A stretch of DNA of 64,000 bases. Origin: Streptomyces sannanensis. Its GTDB lineage: Bacteria; Actinomycetota; Actinomycetes; Streptomycetales; Streptomycetaceae. The stretch is taken from positions 5,828,001 to 5,892,000 of the forward strand of contig NZ_BAAAYL010000001.1 in assembly GCF_039536205.1 (NCBI RefSeq). The letters are read 5' to 3'. Positions 1 through 7,888 of the stretch are shown piece by piece; within the stretch, counting starts at the first letter, position 1, and every line of letters starts with the position of its first letter. The notes below the pieces were generated by a model. That model did no database searches and was not told the origin of the DNA. It saw nothing but the letters and a program-made list of their open reading frames with translations. Made by a program: the position numbers and the translations under genes.

Positions 1-1
1 G

Positions 2-520
2 GCCGGGCTCTCGGCGCGCTGGCCGCTGCTGCGCTGTCTTGCCGTGGCCGACCGTGAGTCCGCCCACCTCCCCCGTGCCGCCGACCGCTATGCCGAGGCC
101 TTCGACACGCTCTGCCGCGCAGTGTCGCCGTCCGACGAGGAGCCGGCATTCGCCGCTCTGGGGCGCGAGACCGTCGAGTGTCTGCTCGCGGCCGGACGTC
201 ACGCCGAGGCCCGTTCCGTGCTGGAGCGGCTGCCCGCAGGCGTCCGCGCGCGTGGACGCTTTCGCCTCCTGGAGGCCGGACTGCTGCTGGCCGAGGGCGA
301 CCCGGCGGCAGCCCGTGCCGTGTTCGACGCCGGATTCGAGGTGGCGGACCTGCGCGAGGGCGCGGAGATCCTGGGCGAGGTGTGGTCCATGCTCACGGAC
401 GAACCACTGCCCGACGCCTATGACTACCGGATGCGCCCGCAGCAGCGGTCACGCCCGGCCCCGGGGTCTGCCCCACGGGCCGGGCAAGGCGGAATACGTA
501 CCGGTCACTGTCCCGCGTAG
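2..520 (+). CDS. C-terminal part of a DUF5107/TPR-type protein (5' end off window)
   Basis: The frame is open from the left edge, so the gene starts upstream of the window. Residues visible are Ala/Leu/Arg-rich amphipathic helices of TPR type, with a pattern of RAADRYAEAF, FAALGRETVECLLAAGRH and RFRLLEAGLLLAEGDPAAA. This resembles the C-terminal repeats of actinobacterial DUF5107 proteins, whose biochemical role is not established. A conserved-looking end (EPLPDAYDYRMRPQ) is followed by about 30 low-complexity residues. The 3' end overlaps the convergent CBS gene by 16 bp. Only the family resemblance is inferred; a GTG at 44 is internal, not a start. Confidence 0.55.
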   Translation, partial: AGLSARWPLLRCLAVADRESAHLPRAADRYAEAFDTLCRAVSPSDEEPAFAALGRETVECLLAAGRHAEARSVLERLPAGVRARGRFRLLEAGLLLAEGDPAAARAVFDAGFEVADLREGAEILGEVWSMLTDEPLPDAYDYRMRPQQRSRPAPGSAPRAGQGGIRTGHCPA

Positions 521-924
521 ACACCCGCCGCGAACATCGCGAGATCGTGCTCGGACAGGTGCTGGGCCAGGTCGGCCTCGCTGATCATGCCGACCAGCCT
601 CTTGTTCTCGATCACCGGCAGCCGCCGGATCTGGTGGGACCGCATCTCGTCGAGGACCTCGCTCACGTCCGCGCCCGAATCGATCCAGCGCGGGGTTCCT
701 TCGCACAGCTCGGCGCAGGTCACTCTGGACGGGTCCTTGCCGAGGGCGACGCACTTGAGGACGATGTCGCGGTCGGTGATGATGCCGCAGAGACGCTCGG
801 TCTCGTCACTGACCGGCAGGGCGCCCACATGGAGCCGGAGCATCAGCTGGGCGGCCCGGTCCAGGGTTTCCGACCTCGGGATCCACTGGGCTCCCGGGTG
901 CATGATCTCTCCAGCCGTGGTCAT
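505..924 (-). CDS. Tandem CBS-domain protein
   Basis: A 139-residue protein made of two CBS domains (about residues 8-60 and 74-130), with the typical pattern ALPV..ETERLCGIITDRDI in the first and RRLPVIENKRLVGMISEADLA in the second. Stand-alone CBS pairs bind adenine nucleotides and act as small energy or ligand sensors in the cytoplasm. AGGAGG lies six bases before the ATG. The start codon overlaps the stop of the upstream methyltransferase as ATGA, so the two are translationally coupled. Partner protein unknown. Confidence 0.9.
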   Translation of the reverse strand: MTTAGEIMHPGAQWIPRSETLDRAAQLMLRLHVGALPVSDETERLCGIITDRDIVLKCVALGKDPSRVTCAELCEGTPRWIDSGADVSEVLDEMRSHQIRRLPVIENKRLVGMISEADLAQHLSEHDLAMFAAGVYAGQ

Positions 925-1814
925 GATGTACCTCCTGACTGACTAGCCCTCCATCCATCGTGTGCGCGTTCGGCGCAACCCGCGACTGCTGGGTTGCGCC
1001 GCGCACGGACGCGGCAGAGGATCTCGCCGTGCGGGACCATGAACCAGGCGTCGTCCTGACGGCCCCACTTCCGCCATGCCTCCGCGACGGCGGACAGCCG
1101 CTCCGGAGTGGTGTGACCGCCGGACACCGCCAGCTGCGCGTAGACGGAGCTCGTCGTACGGTCCGCCCACAGGCCGCTCCACCAGCCCCGCTCCTCGGGG
1201 GCGGCGAAACACCAGGTGGCGGCGGTGGCCCTGATGTCGGTGAAACCCGCCTTACGGGCCCAGGACAGCAGCCGCCGTCCGGCGTCCGGTTCGCCGCCGT
1301 TGCCGCGAGCCACCCGGCCGTACAGCTCCCGCCATTCGTTCATGACCGGCAGTTCGGGGAACCAGGCCATCGCGGCGTAGTCGCTGTCGCGCGCCGCGAC
1401 GATCCCGCCCGGCCGGCACACCCGCCGCATCTCGCGCAGCGCCTGCACCGGGTCGCCCACGTGCTGCAGCACCTGGTGGGCGTGGACGATGTCGAAGGAG
1501 TCGTCGGGGAAGGCCAGCGCGTGGACATCGGCGACGGCGAACTCGACGTTGTCCAGCCCGCGCTCGCCGGCGACAGCGCGCGCCTGGTCCAGTACGTCCG
1601 CGGCCGCGTCGACGGCGGTCACCTTCCCGGGAGCCACCAGATCGGCCAGATCGGCCGTGATGGTGCCGGGGCCGCAGCCGACGTCCAGCACGTCCAGTCC
1701 GGGCCGCAGTTCGCCGAGGAGGTACGCCGCGGAGTTGGCGGCGGTGCGCCAGCGGTGCGAGCGCAGCACGGACTCATGGTGTCCGTGGGTGTAGACGGCG
1801 GTCTCCTTCGGCAT
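921..1814 (-). CDS. Class I SAM-dependent methyltransferase (UbiE/Methyltransf_11 type)
   Basis: A 297-residue protein with the SAM-binding motif I VLDVGCGPGT at residues 42-51, followed by the acidic end of strand 2 (VTAVD) and the motif region FDIVHAHQVLQHV. This is the pattern of small-molecule methyltransferases; the substrate cannot be read from sequence. The reading frame extends upstream to 1886, but ATG at 1814 is chosen because AGGAG sits seven bases before it. It is the first gene of a two-gene unit with the CBS protein, which starts inside its stop codon. Confidence 0.85.
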   Translation of the reverse strand: MPKETAVYTHGHHESVLRSHRWRTAANSAAYLLGELRPGLDVLDVGCGPGTITADLADLVAPGKVTAVDAAADVLDQARAVAGERGLDNVEFAVADVHALAFPDDSFDIVHAHQVLQHVGDPVQALREMRRVCRPGGIVAARDSDYAAMAWFPELPVMNEWRELYGRVARGNGGEPDAGRRLLSWARKAGFTDIRATAATWCFAAPEERGWWSGLWADRTTSSVYAQLAVSGGHTTPERLSAVAEAWRKWGRQDDAWFMVPHGEILCRVRARRNPAVAGCAERAHDGWRASQSGGTS

Positions 1815-2296
1815 GGCCGAACTCCTTCTTTTTTGGCTCGATTTCCCCCCGGACTTCGTCCGGGGGACCCCCACGGGGATGCTCAAGGCTGTGTCGACGG
1901 TCGACCACGCGGCGGAGCCGCATATCGATGCAGCCTCGGGCCCCTCCTTCGTCGGGACCCTGCGCGCTCCCCCAGCTGACCTCCCCCGGCTACCTCCCCC
2001 AGCTACCGCTGGGGGTGCCCCCAGGGGACCCCCAGAGGCGCCCCCTCCCTTTCACAGTGCCGATATGCGCCTCCGGCGCGTGGAGCCGCACCCCCTTCGG
2101 CTCACTCGCCGGGTGGACAGCGGCATCCCAGGCGTACCCGACACCTCCGGGGACGCTCAAGGTTGTGTCGACGGCGCGTGGCGCCGCGCCCCTTCGGCTC
2201 AGTCGCCAGGTTCTCCAGGACTGTTGCGGTGAAGCGGTCCGGCAACAGTACGCCGCGATGTCGCATAATGAGACCCCCCGTCTCGCCATGCGGACG
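1815..2296. repeat. Gene-free stretch built of degenerate repeats
   Basis: No credible gene is seen. The stretch contains a near-perfect 20-bp direct repeat (1881-1900 and 2155-2174, GCTCAAGGYTGTGTCGACGG), a second imperfect direct repeat (2075-2110 and 2173-2207, around GCGTGG.GCCGC...CCTTCGGCTCA), one copy of the GGCGGAGCCGCATATCGAT-type dispersed repeat (1911-1935) and the CCCCCAGC/GCTGGGGG hairpin (1996-2015). It lies upstream of the methyltransferase and beyond the 3' end of the PAP2-kinase gene. Confidence 0.7.
1996..2015. repeat. Dispersed hairpin repeat, copy 1 (CCCCCAGC-TACC-GCTGGGGG)
   Basis: A perfect 8-bp stem with a 4-base loop, followed by TGCCCCCAG which can pair again with the stem. 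The same 20-mer occurs at 20690-20709 and, with one change, at 34161-34180. It has no U-tract. It may act as a transcription terminator or as an RNA-stability hairpin; function is inferred only from its shape. Confidence 0.75.
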
Positions 2297-3817
2297 TCAG
2301 CGGCTGCCGCCCGGGCAGTACACGGTCAGGGCTTCCGCCGCCTTGTCGACGGTCAACTCACCACTGATGGAGGTGACTTCACCGTCGTACGCCAGCAACG
2401 TCCCAGGCGCGAGCCCGGACACCCGCAGCCTCAACAGCCGGGCCGCCGCATGCACGGGGGAACGGGTCAGCGGCCCGGCCAGTGCCGCGACAAGCAGCCG
2501 CAGGCCCGGCGCCCGGCCGCCGTGCACCACTCGGACGTCCAGCTGCCCGTCGGCGAGGTCGTGCCGGCGGGTCGGTGCGGCCGTGCTGCGCTGGTACAGG
2601 CAGTTCCCGGCGAACAGCAGCCATACGGCCCGGCGCCGCCCGTGCACACATGCCTCCAACGGCCGCTCCTCGCGCAGCACCTCCAGGGCGGCGAGCACTC
2701 CGGCGAGCCAGTCGCCGACGCGGGGCGCCCAATGCTCACGGATGCGGACCAGCTCGGGGTACGCACCCAAACCGAGCGTGTTGAGGAAGTAGCCGTGCCC
2801 GTCGCTAGACGGACCCGGAGTGAACCGGCCCAGGTCCACCCGGACCGCGTCGCCCGCGGCGAGCGCGCGGCAGGTGTCCTGGGCGTCTTCGACGCCCAGG
2901 TCGTAAGCGAAGTGATTCAGCGTTCCGCCGGGGAACACGGCCAGCGGCACCCCGTGCCGCGCCGCCACCGCGGCGGCACCGTTGACGGTGCCGTCCCCGC
3001 CGCACACCCCGAGCACCCGGCACCCCTGGACGGCCTCCTCCAGGGCGGCCGTCAGTCCCTCGGGATCGCACTCGACGATCTCGGCCAGCGGCAGCGCGTC
3101 CCGTACCAGGTCCGCCGCGGCGCGTGCCGAGGCCGCCGCCCGGTTGACCACGACCGCCAGACCCCGCCCCCCGGGCAGGGCGGGGGCGTCCAGGTGCGGC
3201 CGCCCGGGCACCGGCAGCGCGGCCCGCGTCGGTACGAGCAGCCGTACTGCCAACGCCACGCCGGCACCGAGCGCCGCACCGACCAGTACATCGCTCGGAT
3301 AGTGCGCCCCGGTGTACACCCGGGACGCGGCCACCGCCGCAGCGACCGGTGCCACCACCGCGCCCAGCACGGGCGATTCCAGGGCGACCCCGGTGGCGAA
3401 TGCCGCGGCCGAGGCGGAGTGCCCCGAGGGGAAGGACGTGGTGATGGGCTGCCGCTTCAGCTGCCGGATCACCGGCACCGCGTCGAGGACCGGCCGGGCA
3501 CGCCGCACCGAACGCTTGCCCACCGTGTTGATCGCCGCGGAGGCCACGGCCAGCGAGGCGACGCCCCGCGCCGCGGCCCGCCGCGCCCGGGCCGACCCGG
3601 AGCAGGCCATCGCGGCGGCCGCGACGAACCACAGCACCCCGTGGTTCGCGCTGCGGCTCAGCCGTGGCAGCAGTGGATCGGCCCCCGGCCAGTGCCGGCC
3701 GGCGACGCCCAGGAAGATCGCACGGTCCTTCGCGACCAGCCATTCCGCGCGCGCGGCGGGCACACCCAGCGCCCTGAGCACAGCCTCCTCGTCCCTAGGT
3801 CCTGTCCGGCCGATCAT
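2297..3817 (-). CDS. Bifunctional PAP2 phosphatase / diacylglycerol kinase fusion
   Basis: About 506 residues. The N-terminal PAP2 domain shows all three phosphatase motifs: K101 with RP at 108-109, PSGH at 130-133, and SR-x5-H-x3-D at 165-176. The C-terminal half is a DAGK_cat-type lipid kinase with GGDGTVN at 273-279 and PGGTLNHFA near 297. Such fusions are thought to act on membrane phosphatidate or undecaprenyl lipids. Hydrophobic segments are clear in the PAP2 half. The start is uncertain. The first in-frame ATG that leaves a normal length (3817) lies inside the inverted-repeat arm of the palindromic element at 3797-3958, without a good ribosome binding site. GTG at 3781 or 3763 is an alternative. 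Confidence 0.85.
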   Translation of the reverse strand: MIGRTGPRDEEAVLRALGVPAARAEWLVAKDRAIFLGVAGRHWPGADPLLPRLSRSANHGVLWFVAAAAMACSGSARARRAAARGVASLAVASAAINTVGKRSVRRARPVLDAVPVIRQLKRQPITTSFPSGHSASAAAFATGVALESPVLGAVVAPVAAAVAASRVYTGAHYPSDVLVGAALGAGVALAVRLLVPTRAALPVPGRPHLDAPALPGGRGLAVVVNRAAASARAAADLVRDALPLAEIVECDPEGLTAALEEAVQGCRVLGVCGGDGTVNGAAAVAARHGVPLAVFPGGTLNHFAYDLGVEDAQDTCRALAAGDAVRVDLGRFTPGPSSDGHGYFLNTLGLGAYPELVRIREHWAPRVGDWLAGVLAALEVLREERPLEACVHGRRRAVWLLFAGNCLYQRSTAAPTRRHDLADGQLDVRVVHGGRAPGLRLLVAALAGPLTRSPVHAAARLLRLRVSGLAPGTLLAYDGEVTSISGELTVDKAAEALTVYCPGGSR

Positions 3818-3958
3818 GCCGGGCTCGCGCCGTCTGGCACCGCACCTCGCTGCGTTGTCGTCGGTCGCCGATGCTCCGCATGGACTCCCTCCTCCGCCTT
3901 GCGATGCACGGCACCAGTCGCCGCTCCCTGATCCGGCCTGATCGACCGGACAGGACCT
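3797..3958. repeat. Palindromic MITE-like element A
   Basis: Its ends are a perfect 13-bp inverted repeat (AGGTCCTGTCCGG at 3797-3809 and its complement at 3946-3958), extending imperfectly inward. The core contains CTCGCTGCGTTG and CCGCCTTGCGAT, also found in the elements at 4643 and 20743. It carries no transposase. The element lies between the divergent PAP2-kinase and TIGR03086-type genes and provides the apparent ATG of the former, so it has probably replaced the native upstream region. Confidence 0.8.
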
Positions 3959-4061
3959 GGGCAGCCCGCTTTTCATGAACGCATGCCTACCCGCCCGGCA
4001 CGGGCCCGTACGGGTGAACAGTGAGTCGCGCCCCGGCCCGGGCGAGGGGAGAGTGACAGGC

Positions 4062-4646
4062 ATGGCAGCCATCGATCAGAACACACTCCTCGAACGTCTG
4101 CGCGCTTCACTCGATCTCTTCGGTGGATACGTCCACGCCGTCCGCCCCGATCAGTGGGGCGCGCCCACGCCCTGCGCCGAATGGTCGGTGCGCGATCTGG
4201 TCAACCACCTCACCGGGGAACAGCTGTGGGTGGTCCCCCTCGTGGGAGAAGGACGCACCATCGCGGACGTCGGCGACGCCTTCGACGGCGATGTGCTCGG
4301 CGACGACCCCGCCGCCGCCTGGGACGCGGCTGCCCGCGGCGCGCGGGACGCGTTCTCGGCCCCCGGCGCGCTGGACCGCACCGTGCGGCTGTCGTACGGG
4401 CCGAGCCCGGCCGTCGGCTACTGCTCGCAGATGGCCGCGGACGCGATCGTGCACAGCTGGGACCTCGCGCGAGCCATCGGCGCCGACGACCGGCTCCCGG
4501 CGGAACTCGTCGACTTCGCCGAGCGCGAGTACGCCCCGTACGTGGCGGACCTGGCCAAGAGCGGGGTGTTCGGCCCCCCGGTCGAACCCCCGCCCGGGGC
4601 CGACGCCCAGACCAGGCTGCTCTCCGTCCTCGGCCGGCGCGTCTAG
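4062..4646 (+). CDS. TIGR03086-type metal-binding protein (mycothiol-dependent isomerase/DinB fold)
   Basis: A 194-residue protein of the maleylpyruvate-isomerase N-terminal fold. The signatures are WGAPTPCAEWSVRDLVNHL at residues 29-47 and ADAIVHSWDLARAIG in the third quarter. His48-type, Glu and the His of VHSWD are the usual metal ligands in this four-helix family. Members bind a divalent metal and are often thiol-dependent; the substrate is unknown. ATG at 4062 has GGGGAG upstream; earlier starts lack one. The TAG stop lies in the left end of repeat element B. Confidence 0.85.
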   Translation: MAAIDQNTLLERLRASLDLFGGYVHAVRPDQWGAPTPCAEWSVRDLVNHLTGEQLWVVPLVGEGRTIADVGDAFDGDVLGDDPAAAWDAAARGARDAFSAPGALDRTVRLSYGPSPAVGYCSQMAADAIVHSWDLARAIGADDRLPAELVDFAEREYAPYVADLAKSGVFGPPVEPPPGADAQTRLLSVLGRRV

Positions 4647-4810
4647 TGCCCCTCCCGGCAAACGTTTGCCCCGTCGCGACGTCCGACACGCACGCTCGCT
4701 GCGTTGGCCGAAAACCCAGGTAACGCTGCTCCGAGGTCTTCGGCCGCCTTGCGATCGCACGCACCGGACGCCGCTCCTTGCCGGGCAGACGTTGCCGGTC
4801 GCGGCACTAG
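4643..4810. repeat. Palindromic MITE-like element B
   Basis: Bounded by CTAGTGCC (4643-4650) and its complement GGCACTAG (4803-4810). Inner arms CCGGCAAACGTTTGCCC and GGGCAGACGTTGCCGG form an imperfect inverted repeat, and the core CGCTCGCTGCGTTGGCCG...CCGCCTTGCGATC is shared with copies A and C. The CTAG at each end provides the TAG stop of both convergent neighbours (4644-4646 on plus, 4807-4809 on minus). The element thus sits exactly between two genes and may also act as a bidirectional terminator. Confidence 0.85.
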
Positions 4811-5202
4811 AACGGCCCGCCGGGCTCGCGGGACACCGCGCGTGTCACGTCCGCGACCGTGCTGTACCTGCCGTCCGCCGGCAGCCGGGCCTCCACCTGC
4901 TCCACCAGCCGGTCGGGGGCGTGCCGTTCGCGCAGTGTGCGCACCACGTCATTGCTGCGCGCGGGGAAGGGGGTACGCCCCAGATGCCTGCCCAGCTCGG
5001 AGCGCAACTGTTCGAACGCACCGCTGCCGGCACCACGCGGTGGCGCCGAACGGTTCGCCGGTTCCGGGTCATCGTCTGCGGGGGGCTCCGGGTCGTACCA
5101 CTCCGCGTCCCTGGTGGGATGGCCGGCGTGCAGCAGAGCCTGCAGTTCGTGCTTTCTCGCTTCGTCCTTGTAGCGGCTGAGCCGGTCGCTGCCTCGTTGC
5201 AT
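4807..5202 (-). CDS. DUF2795-domain protein
   Basis: A 131-residue soluble protein. The N-terminal half is charged and Pro/Asp-rich; the C-terminal 65 residues carry the DUF2795 pattern (SELGRHLGRTPFPARSNDVV, then LRERHAPDRLVEQVEARL and DGRYSTVADVTRAV). Function of the domain is unknown. ATG at 5202 is preceded by GGAGG at a five-base spacing, so longer upstream starts are rejected. Its stop codon is supplied by repeat element B. It is divergent from the sulfite oxidase-like gene. Confidence 0.85.
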   Translation of the reverse strand: MQRGSDRLSRYKDEARKHELQALLHAGHPTRDAEWYDPEPPADDDPEPANRSAPPRGAGSGAFEQLRSELGRHLGRTPFPARSNDVVRTLRERHAPDRLVEQVEARLPADGRYSTVADVTRAVSREPGGPF

Positions 5203-5314
5203 GGCTGCCTCCGGAATGTCCGGGAAGGGACTGTCCTCCCAGCGTAAGTGTGCTGCTGTTGCTCTTGACGCTCTCTTCCCACCTTCCACATTCTGTTGTC
5301 CGAGGAGTCGTGCC

Positions 5315-6535
5315 ATGACGATGTCGCCCGCACGTACGCAGGAGCTCCGGGCCCACCCCTGGCTCCGCGCTCCGGTCCGGCGTGACCTGCTGAGAATGCT
5401 CGCCTCCGTACCGCCGGACCCCGACCTGGCCGGCGCCTCCCTGTCCGTCGCCGCACAACCCGGCATCGTCAAGCCGCTGCCGACCGAGCTCTTCACCGTC
5501 CGCGGCACCAACGCCGAGACCAACTTCCACGCTCTGCGCGGCACCGGGCCGATCACCCCCGTCGACCGCTTCTTCGTCCGCAATCACACCTCCACGCCGC
5601 GGATCGACGAGAGGACCTGGAAGCTGACGATCTGGGGCGACGGCCTGAGCGGCGGTCCCGTCGACTTCGGCTACGACGAACTGCGTGCCCTGCCGTCCAC
5701 GACGCGGACCGTCGTCCTGGAGTGCGCCGGCAACGGCCGAAGCCACTACACGAGCCAGCAGGGCGACCGGGTCACCGGCACCCCCTGGACGCTCGGCGCG
5801 ATCGGCGCCGCCGCATGGCGCGGGGTGCCGCTGGCCGAGGTCCTGCGACGTGCCGGGATCACACGCGACGCCGTCGACGTCATGCCGCGGGGACTCGACG
5901 ACGAATGGATGTGCGGAGGGGTGAATTTCGGCCGAGTACGCCGGCCGATGCCGGTGGCCAAGGCCCTGGACGACGTCCTGCTCGCGTATGAGATGAACGG
6001 CGAGCCCCTTCCTTACGACCACGGCTTCCCGGTACGCGTGATCGTCCCCTCCTGGGCCGGCATCGCCTCCGTCAAATGGGTCGGCGACATCCAGGTCGGC
6101 GTGGAACCGCTGCACTCGCCATGGAACACGGAGTACTACCGCCTCTTCGGGCCGGCGTATCCGCCGGAGGGCGGGCCCGTCGTGAACCGGCAGACCATCA
6201 AGAGCGCCTTCGAGCTCCCCTTCGGCGCCACGCTGGGCGCGGACCGGAGCCACCGCCTCACCGGCCGCGCCTGGTCCGCGGCCGCGCCGGTGCGCGGGGT
6301 CGACATCAGCACGGACGGGGGCACCCACTGGCGCCCCGCGCAGCTGCACGACACGCCGCGGCGCGACGGCTGGGTCCGCTGGTCGGCCGACTGGCGGCCG
6401 CCCCGCCCGGGCCCGGCGGTCCTTATGGCCCGCGCCACGGACGAGGCGGGCAACACGCAGCCTCTGCGCTCGGTGCCGAACACGCAGGGCTACCTCTTCG
6501 ACGCGGTGGTGCGCCACCCGGTGACGATCACCTGA
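5315..6535 (+). CDS. Sulfite oxidase-family molybdopterin enzyme
   Basis: A 406-residue protein with the molybdopterin domain (about residues 60-265) and a C-terminal Mo-co dimerisation domain. The molybdenum-ligating cysteine is Cys137 in VVLECAGNGR, and DRFFVRNH and GTPWTLGAIG are family signatures. Enzymes of this type oxidise sulfite or related sulfur substrates. No Tat or Sec signal is visible, so it is probably cytoplasmic, unlike SoxC-type periplasmic members. ATG 5315 follows GAGGAG at seven bases. No heme domain or partner cytochrome is encoded nearby, so the electron acceptor is unknown. Confidence 0.9.
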   Translation: MTMSPARTQELRAHPWLRAPVRRDLLRMLASVPPDPDLAGASLSVAAQPGIVKPLPTELFTVRGTNAETNFHALRGTGPITPVDRFFVRNHTSTPRIDERTWKLTIWGDGLSGGPVDFGYDELRALPSTTRTVVLECAGNGRSHYTSQQGDRVTGTPWTLGAIGAAAWRGVPLAEVLRRAGITRDAVDVMPRGLDDEWMCGGVNFGRVRRPMPVAKALDDVLLAYEMNGEPLPYDHGFPVRVIVPSWAGIASVKWVGDIQVGVEPLHSPWNTEYYRLFGPAYPPEGGPVVNRQTIKSAFELPFGATLGADRSHRLTGRAWSAAAPVRGVDISTDGGTHWRPAQLHDTPRRDGWVRWSADWRPPRPGPAVLMARATDEAGNTQPLRSVPNTQGYLFDAVVRHPVTIT

Positions 6536-6655
6536 CGCGCCGGTCGACCTGGACGGAGACCGGCACAACCGGAGCGCCCCGGGACTGAAAATCGCGGAGC
6601 ACCGGAAATCTTCGTATAAAGGGCTCAATGGGTCTCGTCTCCCGGAGGTGGCGGC

Positions 6656-7888
6656 ATGCGGCGGACGGTTCCGGAGGGGCACGGGCCGGTCCGGTATGGG
6701 CCGCACGCGCCCGGGCCGGGGCTGCCCGTGCTGCCGGAGCTCGCCGGCGTGCTGGCCGCCGCGGCGGGGCGTACCGAGCCCGAGCCGCCCGGCGGCGGCC
6801 GGACACTGCGGGAGGCGGCGTGCGGCTACTGGGAGCGCCGCGGCCTGCACGGTGACGCCGACCGCATCGCGGCCGCCCCCGGCGTGCAGCCGCTGCTGTG
6901 CGCGCTGCTCGGCGCGCACGGCGGGGACGTGCTGATGCCCCGGCCCTGCCCCGCCTGGTGGACCCCGCAGGCCCGGCTGCTCGGCGTGCCCGCCTACCAC
7001 GTGCCGACCCCGGCGGAGTGCGGCGGCGTACCGGACCCGTACGCCTTGCTGGAGACGATCCGGCGGGTACGGGCCGAGGGCGGCACCCCGCGGCTGCTGC
7101 TGCTCTCCGTCGCCGACGATCCGACGGCCACCGTCGCCCCGCCGGAGGTGGTGCGGGAGGCCTGTGAGGCCGCTGTGACGGAGGGGCTGCACATCGTCAG
7201 CGACGAGACCTGGCGGGACACGCTGCACAGCCCGCACGACACGGTGCTGCTCAGTCCGGCGGAGATGTGGCCCGACGACGTGACGGTGCTGGCGGACCTG
7301 GCCGGGGGACTGACGCCCGAAGGGTGGCCGTGCGCGGTCGCGCGGTTCCCGGCCACGGTGGAGGGCGTGGCCCGGCGGGCCAGGACACTGGACATTCTGA
7401 CCGCGTTGGGGGCCGTGGTGGCGGGCCCGGTCGCGGCGGCGGCGGCCCACGCGCTCGGCGAGCCGCAGCCGGTCGTGGCCCGGACCCGGCAGGCGGCCGT
7501 GCTGTACGCGCGCGTGGCGGCCGCGGCGTATCGCGCGGTGCTCGCCTCGGGTGTGCTGGCCCGCCCTCCCCAGGCGGGCCGTCATCTGTACGCCGACCTC
7601 GGTGAGCTGCGCGAGCGCCTCGCCGAGCGAGGTGTCAACGATTCGATGGAACTGGAGGAGCATCTCAGTGCACGTCTGGGCGCGTCGGCCCCCGGCGGAC
7701 ACCGGTTCGGCGACGAGCTGGGCGCGCTGCGTGTGCGGCTCGCGACCGGACCGCTGCTCGGCTCAACCGAACAACAGCGACTGGAGTCTCTGAACGCGGT
7801 GGATCCGCTGGAACTGCCTCATGTGGCCGAGGCATTGAGGAATTTCGGGTCGGTCTTCGACGAACTGCACCGAAGGGAGCCCCCGTGA
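6656..7888 (+). CDS. Aminotransferase class I/II-fold protein lacking the PLP lysine
   Basis: A 410-residue protein with the layout of fold-type I aminotransferases: a glycine-rich start to the large domain (AAPGVQPLLCALLG), the cofactor-Asp region as SDETW at 182-186, and a normal C-terminal small domain. The usual SxSKxxxxPGxRxG lysine region reads LADLAGGLTPEGW at 212-224, with no lysine, and the NPTG motif is replaced by DDPTA. It is therefore unlikely to be a normal transaminase. GGAGG lies seven bases before the ATG. The stop overlaps the next gene (TGATG), so the two are coupled. Confidence 0.75.
   Translation: MRRTVPEGHGPVRYGPHAPGPGLPVLPELAGVLAAAAGRTEPEPPGGGRTLREAACGYWERRGLHGDADRIAAAPGVQPLLCALLGAHGGDVLMPRPCPAWWTPQARLLGVPAYHVPTPAECGGVPDPYALLETIRRVRAEGGTPRLLLLSVADDPTATVAPPEVVREACEAAVTEGLHIVSDETWRDTLHSPHDTVLLSPAEMWPDDVTVLADLAGGLTPEGWPCAVARFPATVEGVARRARTLDILTALGAVVAGPVAAAAAHALGEPQPVVARTRQAAVLYARVAAAAYRAVLASGVLARPPQAGRHLYADLGELRERLAERGVNDSMELEEHLSARLGASAPGGHRFGDELGALRVRLATGPLLGSTEQQRLESLNAVDPLELPHVAEALRNFGSVFDELHRREPP

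Noticed and set aside
1928..3931. A 667-codon plus-strand frame
   Set aside because: It is antisense to the PAP2-diacylglycerol kinase fusion, whose catalytic motifs are all on the minus strand.
5069..7702. An 877-codon open frame on the minus strand
   Set aside because: It runs antisense through the sulfite oxidase-like and aminotransferase-fold genes, both of which have clear motifs; composition is low complexity.
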